The translations under genes and the position numbers were made by a program. 64,000 nucleotides of DNA from Sorghum bicolor (lineage: Eukaryota > Streptophyta > Magnoliopsida > Poales > Poaceae): the NCBI RefSeq assembly GCF_000003195.3, contig NC_012872.2, forward strand, positions 51,131,695 through 51,195,694. The letters run 5' to 3'. This document shows positions 1 through 11,500 of this stretch, piece after piece; position 1 is the stretch's first letter, and each line of letters begins with the position of its first letter. The notes beneath the pieces are model-generated. The model worked only from the letters and a program-made list of their open reading frames with translations. It was not told the origin of the DNA and made no database searches.

Positions 1-1190
1 TCTCTCTTTTCTCAGCTAAAGTATGGGCCGGCCATCAGGGAGTTAACCCTGTCAATTCGCTTCTCCATCTCCATTATGCGAAGACACCAACGGGCAAACG
101 TGACAGCCTGGTGAGAAGGACAGGATGTGCGTGAGCATGACCCGGATGCTGCACCAGCACTAGCAAGGAGTATCGTTCAAGTGTCCTGTCGTCTTCTCTC
201 TTAATTTTTACCCCAAGATTTATGATTCTATCAACGTGTCGCTCCCTGAATCCCTCTCATTTAACGGATTCATCGACAGTTACCATGGCAGGGAGACGTC
301 GACTTACAAATCACGGATCGGGTGTGCCAAGATCACAAATCACGGATGTATAAAATGGTAGATAATAGGCGCTATTTCATTCGGCGCGCTGGACCGTCAG
401 GTAGAGATACAATGATCTAGGCGGCATCTTAGAATGATGACTTGACCAAAGATAATAGCTTTGTGTTTTGACATAAAGATTGGTCACACACTAGGGGCTG
501 GATCGTCTGGATTGCCACAGACCGAAGAACCAAACGAGGATCACACTTATGTGGTGAAGAACAGAGAGGTTTATTAAACTGACAAAAAAAAAATCCATTA
601 AAGCTCACACACGGGAGGGACCCCGTCGGGGCAAGGACATCAGCGAGTTGCTCTAGGTAAGCCGGTAAACCTAGGGCGCTATCCTTGGTCGTCGGATCAA
701 GAGATGAACAGCGACATAAGGTTGGAAAAAGGATTAGTGGAAAAAGAGTAGGTGCAAAAAAGGTTAGATGTTGGGTCCTTAATCGACCATGCACTCCCTA
801 TTTATAAAAGAGTAGGAGTGATCTTATCTTGTTTGTAAAATAAATGTGATACTATTATTATATCGTTTTATAGTTTTTAAATTAGACCTTAGCATGGATC
901 TTAAAATTGGCATGACCCCAATTTAAGTGTCAATAACAAGATATGATAAATCAACTCAAGATGTATAAGCAAGATATAGAGGATATAAGCAAGATAAAGC
1001 ATAACAAGAATGCAAGATATAAAATACAAGATATAACCTGAACTTTGTGGGCATCAAGCCGTAATACACCACACCAAGACATTGCAAAGAACCAAATCAA
1101 CCATAAGCATAATAATAAGCACACAAGCATGCCCAAACAATTTTACTAAACACACAAATGGACTAGACTTTGCACCATTTGTCATATTCG
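1..1190. other. Intergenic stretch, no recognised gene
   Basis: AT-rich sequence with no reading frame that resembles a known protein. The longest open frame (429-794, minus) has no recognisable domain and no splice context, so I do not call it a gene. Confidence 0.5.
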
Positions 1191-1374
1191 TTATTCTACT
1201 TTTGGGGGACAACATTGCTGATATTTGCACTTGTAGCCTCTCAAAACATTATATGAGAAACATTTCAAATGTGAAAAAATCGTTATTCTACTTTTGGGGG
1301 ACAACACTGCTGATATTTGCACTTGTAGCCTCTCAAAACATTATATGAGAAACATTTCAAATGTGAAAAAAAAA
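1191..1374. repeat. 92-bp tandem duplication
   Basis: Two head-to-tail copies of a 92-bp unit begin at 1191 and 1283. They differ by one T/C change within the compared region. Each copy ends in an A-rich run. No coding role is evident. The near-identity implies a recent local duplication. Confidence 0.9.
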
Positions 1375-1469
1375 GTGAAACAGATATACAAAGATAGACA
1401 AAAGTCTTAAGGTGTATTGTGCCCGCATGTTTTCTCATGTAAAGGAGTCCTTTGTCGTACAAACACATA

Positions 1470-1717
1470 GTTCCCTCAATCCGAAAACAAAATTAACTTC
1501 TAGAGTTGTCTTAAGTTAAACTATTTAAAATTTAACAAACTTTATAGAGTATCAACATCTATGAAACTAGATAAGAAAATATTTCATTATGTATCTAATG
1601 AAACTTATTTGGTGTCACAAATATAAGTGCTCTTTTCTATAATTTGAGTTAAACTTAGGATAGTTTGACTTCGAACAACTCGAAAAGCTGATTTATTTCA
1701 AGATGAATGGAGTATAA
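1470..1717. mobile_element. Stowaway-like MITE (degenerate)
   Basis: The left end reads TTCCCTCAATCCGAAAAC and the right end reads roughly the inverse (AAGATGAATGGAG followed by TATA). This is the form of Stowaway elements, which duplicate TA. The interior is AT-rich and non-coding. The ends are diverged, so the boundaries are approximate. Confidence 0.5.
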
Positions 1718-2409
1718 TATTTATTTTGAGATGAATAGAGCATAATCTTTGTTTTACAGCTGTTCTCTCGATTTCAGACAGGTCAAAGTTATGCGCTCAT
1801 TTTAAGAAATAATGTGTACAGTTTTTTGGAGACCTCGCAAGAGTGCAGAAATTATTCAAAATTCTCATGTCAACTTATATGAGTTGAAACTTCACAAGAA
1901 AAATAGAATCAACAGGCCAAGGATCTCGCATTTCAACTCTCAAGACATTTGAACATTCCCCTGCTCCAATAAAAACTTCTCCAACCACATTTTTGAATGG
2001 CAAAAAATAGCTTGCTGACATTTTCATTTTATATTTCACATAGACATGATTTTCGTCCAGTAAAAAAGAAGAATAAGAATATGCAGATTTGCAACAGGCT
2101 CTATATATTATTCCTTTTTTTTCACAATATTGGTCCAGAAACAACATGCACGGCATTCAAGGAAGCAGTTAATTGAATAAAAGGATAGACGAACACATGA
2201 AGACCAGTGATTTACAGTAAGGAGAATGTGCTACAGAACTGAATCAAAATGAGACTATTGGATTCCATCTATCGACAAGCGTGTTACGGTGTTAGCCTTG
2301 TCATCCAGTTGCTGAACAAACACGAACCCCTAGCCAAACCAGAACACCTTCAAGCTTGGGTTTGTCTACAATTGTAATTACGAAAACACATGCAAGCAAA
2401 AGAACAAAA
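1718..2409. other. Downstream region of VPS33, probable 3' UTR
   Basis: This AT-rich stretch directly follows the VPS33 stop codon on the minus strand and probably contains its 3' UTR and cleavage site. No separate gene is visible. The open frame at 1875-2156 (minus) has no recognisable similarity. Confidence 0.4.
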
Positions 2410-5400
2410 TCACATCATCCCCTCTTTGCTATTAGCTATAATTGGTCTGAGTATTGTGTTTCCATTGACGACCTTTGTTGTTGCAACGAGGAAGTCATAG
2501 CCCATTCCTTCCTGCAATACACAAGGCAAGAGGTATTAAGTGAAGAAAACTAACTAAAGTGTGGTCCAACTTCCTCATGCGTGTTCGAGAAAAAAAAAAG
2601 TGTGGCCCAACTAAAGAGAGGAAATTATTTCATAGTCAAAATTCAGGTATTATATGCAGTAAAAAAGTTCAGAGAAAGACTTTTTGTTCAGGTAAACAGA
2701 AGTATAGTGGTCAGGTTTTTTTGGTAGTGGTGTGGGGGAGGAGGGCTGATCTAATCAACTCTCATAACAAAGGGGACAACAAAAGTCACGAAAAAGACTT
2801 TACTCTGTGCTAACCAATATAAAATGGTTGCACCAAATTATTCTTATTGATTTAGTAATTGAGAAAACAAAATCAGGAAAAAAAGATACTCCTATGTACC
2901 ATGAATACTGAAGTGATTTTTCATATCTAAGAAAATACCTTGGAATCCATTTGCTCTAAACATCTGAGAACTGAGAAACAAGTAGGACAAGGCATACCTG
3001 TGCACTAAGGAATCGAAGGGCAGCAATCTCAGCAAATGTGACACCGCCAATAAATACAACCAAAACCAGAGAGCGATGACCAACCCTAGAATAAACAGAA
3101 ATATTAGAAAGCAGATTTATAACTGTGAATGCTAGGGGATGGTCCACAATGTTTTCCATATCAAGACTATATAAGTTTTAGCACTCTTCTCTATTAAATA
3201 TATGGTTTTGATTGAAGCATGAGATCATTCTCCCAGATCTGCTACATACTATCCAGAAATTATCTGCTATGCATTTTGGTACCACATATTTCAGGGAAAA
3301 CTGGTTGAGTAACACCAAAAACTTGACCATCTATGTCTGACGTCAACATGACTAATTACTTCTGTTGCGACCATTACTAGCCAAGCATATCTATTTTAGA
3401 TGGCCTTGAACCCAATCAGCACGACTGTGCTGGAAAACAGTGGCCTCTAGGCAAGGACAAGGATAGCTGATGCACTAGGAGTTATGATATATTGTTTTTC
3501 TTTCCTAGAGAAGATGCATGCCATCCTTATAATGATAGATGGCTTATCCTAGAGAAACAATACAACCTAATCTTATCTCTAAACAATAACACAATCGAAA
3601 GGCCCTAGGAAGGCATGGTGCTCCTCCTCTCAGATACCAAGTGTGTTGTGCTTGTGCTTGTGCTTGTGCATGACATCTTCGATCCCCAATTTCCTTGAAT
3701 TTGCATACAGAGTCAACATGGTGTCCATATCCCTCCCATCTCTCTCCAGTCTCCACTTCAATCATTTCTGTCATGTTTGAATTGTTATACAGCAGTGAAT
3801 TTACCTGTCAATACTCTGTTGAGCCCCTAAACCTGGATGCACCTCTGGTGACGAATTAATTGTCAAACCACCCTACATGAGTGAGAAAATCTTTAAGGAA
3901 AAGATTTTTTTTGCTTCCCTAAAACGAGAAGTCAATTCAACGAGTTCCACTCACTCTTTTCAAATCTAGATGTGGGCCTGGCAATAGTTTCAACAGTTCT
4001 TCAATAGACCGCCTGCAAAGTGAGAAATAAATTTCAGTGTGAGAAAGTATATGTCGCAAACGTTCTATCCATTAATTAAGGTTATTAAGGACATGCATGC
4101 AAACCACTTGTACAACATAACAGCTGAAGCTTTCCCACCCGAAAAGGATGGGTGAAGCATTTGTTGCCAAATAAACAGCACTTTTTTATCTGATAATTGG
4201 TAAAAGGCAGGATCTATTTTGGCTAAGAGAGCAGAAATGTAGATATAAGAAAATTGGGCGACACTCCTATTATACTGGATACTCAATCTAATAGAAGAGA
4301 CTTTTTGTAATTTATATCAACAAAATGGCTCACAAGTTTCCACAACTGAAGTCTGCACAATTTATAAATAAATATATAAAAAGGAATTGGAAGGCTACAT
4401 TCCTAAGGAATACATGGGACAATTTTCTTTCTTTAATGCATGTAAGTTTTACCCAAGAAAGGAAATGAATAAAGATCATGTGTAATAAGAACTTTCCGTT
4501 ACTCAAAGACCTAGATATTTTATTCTGAGACTTCTTTTGGCATAGAAACATTTCTTCCATAGGAAGTTAAACAATCCTTTCTCCGCAGATTACATTCAAA
4601 GAAACACGTCATCATCATAAAAAAAAGTAAAGGGACACAAAGAAACTAGCATGAGAAACATACCATCCAGATCTCACTGCATGCTGAACAAGGCGGATAC
4701 TAAGAGGTGCGTATCCAGAAAAGATGTAGGATATATCAGTAGGGCTGAGATTGACAATAAGAATAGATTAGTAGAAGTTGAAGGTGTAACTAGATATCGA
4801 ATGGCTAGTTATAACGAGCTGAAGAATGGCCACAATTATGCCTTGAATAATCATTACAATGAAGCAGTGCATTGCAGGAAAACAAATAACTTCTAAACAA
4901 AATTAGAACTAAACAGAAAAAATATTGACTCTAAAACATTTTGGTAAAAATTAGGATGAAGTTTGAAAGGATGTAGCGAAACAGTTTATATATATAATAA
5001 CTTATATGAAGAAGACAGAAACAGTTTACTTTTCTTGAACATGCAGGAGACCTGTGTATCAGTGCATGCATTGGGGAATACAACTCCCTCTGTTTCAAAA
5101 TGCAAAATGCTTTAGTTTTGCCTTAAACTTCTCTAACTTTGACCAATACAAAATTGTACCAACATCTACAACACCATATTAGTTTATTAACTACACCACT
5201 AAATGTCTTGGTAGTGCATTTATATGCTACTGTAGATGTTGTCAAAAGTTATAGAAGTTTGACTTAGAACAAAACTTAAACACTTTACATTTTGGATTAG
5301 AGGCAGTATTTATGTAACCAAGCATATATGAACCCAAATGCTTGTAGCATGAGCAAATAGAACATAATGCAAAGTATATATAAAGCCTCAAGAGTTAATA

Positions 5401-8400
5401 CTTTGCCGTATCATTCACGTCAACTATAAGCTGCAGTGCTCTTGTAATACCAACCCAATTGCTTCTTGATTCCTGGGTAGTACAACAATGTCATTGAAGA
5501 TTAGGAAGGCAAAAGAAAACAACATTGAAGGAACCACAGATGACTCTGAAGAAAAAGTTTGGTGACACTCAAATCTGACTAACCTGCCTCTTAAGAAGGC
5601 CAGCCTTCTCCAGATTGTATAATAAGTGCATGTGTTCAAAGCCATAACTATGAAGTATCTCCCGCCTAGCCAGTAAAAAAGGCAGAGTAAAGAAGGATTA
5701 AGTGTACACTCAACAGCATGCTGGAATCTAAACAATAAATTCTAATAAACATAGGATGTATAACAAATGCACAATAGCATCCTAAAGCACGTACTTTTAA
5801 ACAGCATCTACTCCACAAATCCGTGTATTCCATCTTAAGTCTATATTCAATTCATGCATGCAAACGATAGATGTTAAAGGATGGATATTTCTTATTAAGG
5901 GTTTGTGTAGGGAGCAGCACACTTGTTTTGCATTGGAGTATGAAGCATGCCATACATTTGTTGATAAGACCCAAAAAATTATCTTATGTTTGTGGAACAA
6001 TTATTATAGCAAAAATGTGCCTTAAATGCGGCCGTGACACATAATACTAAGAATGGTAGCACCTCCGCTAGTAACAATTTTTTTGCATTGGGTTACAGGG
6101 ATCAAAGACGAATTGACGATGTCTAGTTTATGGTCAGAAGCCCAGTCTCAGTTCGCTAGTCAAGGTGTCTCTGGCTAGACATGAGGACACTTTCAGTTTA
6201 TAAAAATGTAGGGCTTTAAGATCATTGGCTTGATCATGCTGTTATGTGACGTAAAGCCTTTATGAATATCTAATATTACACAGTATTTAAATTTATCAAC
6301 TTTTTTAATTTATGCACTAGCTTGATATGGGAGAGGAGGAAAATTACACAGATGCTTTATATTCAGTATTTCTGGGTACCAACACATCTATCTATTAGTT
6401 CATAAAAAGTTGGGAGAGAAGGCGCATCTCTGATGTGATAGCTAGAAAGAAAATTGTGCTCCAAGACAGACGACACTATCAACCCATACCTTAATGCCGC
6501 AATACATTTAATAAGTTGTAAAACAATTAACCAATAATGAACATAAAGCTTTGAGCCAGCTCCTTCTACTACTTCCTGCTGTTGCTGCGGCTGCAGCTGC
6601 AGGTGCACAAGTACTTAAGTAGTAGCAACATTGCAGCATGCTGTACAGCTGCAGCTGCAGCTGCAGCCGCAATGACGGCAGGAAATAGCAGAAGTGTGCA
6701 TAAGCAAAAAATGAAAAAGAGAAAGTTTCATAAACCAACATAAGCATACCTCAAGTAATCAAAATTCTTCTTTGGAAGCCCAGCATTTGTAAGAGAAAGT
6801 AACACCAAAAGGCGAAGGACATTTTCAATAGCTTCCTGCTTATGTATCATCTCCTCAATGTACTCAAAGCATCTGGGGATGAAGTTAGCTTAGCTCATAT
6901 ATACCGGGAAGAACTAAAACAGGACCTCGTAGAAAACATGTGGCCCAACTTAACATAAAATTTAGGCAGCTTTCATAGAAGTGTGAGAGTAAAAAATGTC
7001 AAGACAAATGCAATTCAAAACGCAAGTTCAACTTGGTGAAAGCTCAAGGAGAAAACTTTGCTTTACTCATTCACCAAGTTTCCTGCACGTCGATAAAAAC
7101 AAGCATACAAAAAGGGATATTTTAAGCAAATGAGTAAACTTAAGGATAACAAGTGATGAATGAACTATAAGAAAAAGAAACAGAAGAAAATTACAGGGTG
7201 TTTGGTTTGAGGAATGAACCATCCATCATCTTGTTTGATTTGTGGAATAGAATAAGTTGATCCATCACCACCTCATTCCTCACAATCTAATAATCAGTAT
7301 AAGCATGAGGAATGAGGTAATTCCACCAAATTTGGGGGATGGGTTCCTCCTTAAACCAAACAACCTCTTAATGAAATGCAGCTCCTCGGTGTTCAAAAGC
7401 AGAAAAAAAAAGGGCAGTGCAAAGATAAACTCACATTTCAAAGTTCTGAACCTCCAATATTGTTTGTTCTATGTCTAGTCGAGCATGAAAGGAGGGTTTT
7501 CCCGTGAATGATTGCAAGTGTTGTGCCAAATGAACATGCCTCTAAACAACATGCAATAAGTTAGTAAAATAATATCAGAGAAAAATGAAGGCATGCAATC
7601 AACTCACAGCTATCTCCGGTAACGAGTGCAACCTCCTCACAAAATCCTTGAGCTCCGAAACGGACTGAGTCTGTTAAAAACCACAATATCAATTAATTAA
7701 TTCCCTTCCCTTTTGTACATTGTACTAGCCAAAGGTAATTTACTGTAGAAATAAAGAGGCATAACATTTAAACACTGGACGCAAGAAACACACTAAAAAG
7801 TAGTAAGTTATTCATACTAAGAGTTCCATAAAAGCATGTCCTGATTCAATCCTCTGGTATGGTTGAAGAATAGAGGCAGATTAGACACTTTTGTTTATCA
7901 ATTGTCCTGATTGAAACAATTACAATCCATTATAGAGGCTTTCTCCAAAGAACTCAAATCTTATCTCTAAAAGAAACTATAACTTGATTAACATACAAAA
8001 TACTTGATTTGTTGGGGAACAATAATTCAATCTTAATATAACATGGGGACTCATTCTAGTTCCAACAGTAAATAGTCTAAAAATAAATTTATATCAGTAA
8101 ATCATCTGAAAGAGGTGGCCCATATTTAAATAAAACACACATGAACTTGGCATTTGCATCCTTCCTCTTGAACAATGCTAGACATAGAGGACACACGGAA
8201 AACACAACACACTTAATTCTTACGTTTGTGGATTTCACTTCCGCATAATCTTGCTGAATAGATGTTGCTTTTTGACGTAAAACCTGCAGTCAATACAATT
8301 TAAATTATTTAATATGGGTAGAAATGATGGTAGCTATAACTAAACAAACTGGAATTAGAAATGATGGCTATGACAATAGCAGGTACAACCAAAACCAAGG

Positions 8401-8497
8401 TTCAGCTAGGCGCTAGGCGCTCTCTAGGCGATGACCCCTAGCCTAGCGCCTAGGCGGGATTAATCGCGCCTAGGCGCTTCTAGGTGTTTTGCTAGGC

Positions 8498-8549
<52 letters not shown>

Positions 8550-11500
8550 TGATAATACATATATTACCTTCTAAAGAGAAAAAAAACAGCTGAATAGTGA
8601 GTCCAAATAGATAGAAAGGCTAGCCTAAATAGGTAAAAAGGCCCAACAGGCAAGGGCCCAGCCCATCTTCCATAGACTACAAACCCTAAACCCTATCCCC
8701 CTCACCTCACGCGCCGCACCCGCTCCCTCACGCCGCACCCGACCCCCGCGCCTCCGCCTGCATCAGCCGCCGCCTCTGTGCGCCCTCCTCTGTGCGCCTC
8801 CTCTGTGCGCCCGCCGCCAGCCGCGCTCGCCCGCCTCTTCCCAGCCACGCCTGCCACCTCCTCCTCCGCCACCGCATCCTCTTCCTCCTCCTCTGCCGCC
8901 CGATTCCCTGCCTCCTCCGCCGCTGCCGGTGCTCTCTGCTGCGTCTCGTTCTCCGCTGCCGGCTCTCTCTGCTGCGCCTCGTCCCCAGATCACTGGATCT
9001 GCACGTGGGGACACCGCGGCGCCGCAGTACCCCCTCCACCTCCCCCACCGCCGCCGCCGACGAGCCACCGCCGCCTAGGGGTCCGCCTACCCCCATAGGC
9101 GAGGCGAGCACCCTCCGACTACCGCCTAGTCGCGCTGAATCGCGCCTAGGCGAGCGCCTAGCGGAACTATGACCAAAACCACAAAAGTTAGCACAAAGTT
9201 CCTTCACATGAATAAACGAAAGTTGTAGTCAGTGGAGTGAACCTGAACTACAACTTCAAAATTGAGGTCTCGGATCTCCTTGTACAACTTATCGCTGAAA
9301 AAAAAACACCAATATAAATGCATAGCTCCAAATACAGCAAAATATCCTGTTGAAATGAAAGCCTATGTACAATAAGACAATTGCAAACATATATTTGCAC
9401 TATCTACAGTCACAAATAAGTACCAGCCTCTATGCAATAAATTTGTACAAAAGTAGTTTTCATCAAAAGCCAATCTAGGTACTCATGAAGGTAAGTTGAT
9501 CAGACATCAGAAGTTTGATTGCAGACATTTTGCACCATCACTTTTGATAGGAAGGAGTAACAGATATTAACTTCAAAAACTAAGAAATCCATTAATAACA
9601 ATTATCTCAACTTTCTAGATCCAAAAGTTTCAAAACTGTGCAAAACAAACCATAAGTATCTTGATAATGACAACGATGCCAATAGAGTAGCTAAGAATAA
9701 AAAACTAAATAAAAAAAGTACGCTACAAAGTATTCGTTGGCACAAAGAAAATTTACAATTTAGTAACATGTACTCTCTCAGTAACAGATACTAGAATATA
9801 CCCCGCGCATTGCTGCGGGGATTGCGGAGAATTTGAAGTAAAATTAAATGGAGAGGATGTGGATACCTTTCAATTGAGAGGTTGAAAGTTAGTGGGATGA
9901 CATGTCTATTAGCGGGAGATGATGTGGATAGTTAGTGGGGATGATGTGGATGGCTTGCATGATGAGATAGACATATAGTGGTGATTAGCTTTATCTAGAT
10001 ATAGATCAGTCATTTAGGACAACTAAAAAGGTTTGACTTATGGCAGATCTAAAACGATTCATATTTGTGACCAGGAGTATTTCAAAATTTAAAGAGCAGA
10101 TTAATAGTCACTAACTGAGGCAGGGAAATTTACCTTGAATTCAGTGGAACCTTAACCTTCATATTTGTGACCAGGAGTATTTCAAAATTTAAAGAGCAGA
10201 TTAATAGTCACTAACTGAGGCAGGGAAATTTACCTTGAATTCAGTGGAACCTTAACCTTTTTCCCATCTTGTTGAGCTCCAATAATGCTTGCATCAACTT
10301 CCACTGAACCGTTATTAATTTGTAGCATCTGTAGAATATTACATGATCCTAGATATTTAAATTCAAACAATTTGAGATTCTATATCACTGTAGCAATGCA
10401 GCAGGTTTAGGGTTTACAAAATGGATGGATAGATCATCTGCATGCATCGATTGCATTTATTTAGGCCAAAAAGAATGTTTCAGGACCTATCATGCAGTGA
10501 TATCGGGCATGTTTGGATTGAGGCACTAGGAGCACTGCCTGGGCCAGGCAGCACTGCTCAGGAGTCAGGAGCCAACCAAAGAGCCCCTAGCCAATGCCAC
10601 CATATTTTTAGAGTTACTTTCAGAGTCATAAACACAAAGCAAATTAGCCATTATATAATGGCTAGATGCTTTCATAGATAGTTCTGGAGTGCCAAATAGG
10701 CCACCTCCAATATGCATCTGAGCACAACAATTGCAGATCATGAAATCGTTCATTTGACCACATAAAAATCGTGTGTTAAAAAAAGGATGTTTCAGACATA
10801 TTTTCTTTCTCGAACATACAGGAGCACTGCATATATTTGTATTAATATAAAGAAAGGGAATTATACAATGTTGCTTGTTGGTTCCATCTTTAGATAAAGT
10901 GATATTAGAACGTCATACAGATGCAAGTTCATAGTTCTATGATGACTTTACCATGGTTAACAAGAAAACAGAAACAAATCACATGCTCATGAATTTAAGC
11001 CAGGATGGAAAGTTTCTATAGCCTACCTCATCCAACAAGCCTTCATACGTCAACTGAGAGCACATTGGTGTCACCATGTCCACCTGAATGGAAATAAAAT
11101 TAGAACAGATAAGAAAAACTACAATACATCAAAACAGTATCACACCTGATATCACTGTAAAATGTATCAGTTAATGACTTCAAGAGAAATACATGGTCAA
11201 AACAGATGACAAGAAACACTAAATGATTGTTTTCGGAAATGAAAATCACAGTGCAAATAGAATATAATAGAATGCGTACCTCTCTGTCTAGCAGAATAAC
11301 AGTGTTTATCTCCGGAATCCCCATCTAAGACATCACAAAGAAAAAAAAGATGGAACTAGTCAGGTTCAAATAAATTTAGAAACTTGGGTCACAGAAGCAA
11401 AACATCAGTTGGTCTTACATCATCCATGTTGACTGGATCCTCTAGTTGCATATTATTCAACAACTCTGCAGCTTTGGTTGACGCCACACCCTTAGCCCTA

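Noticed and set aside
8728..9207. Overlapping long open frames on both strands
   Set aside because: They are low-complexity GC-rich translations inside a transposon in an intron. No domain is visible.
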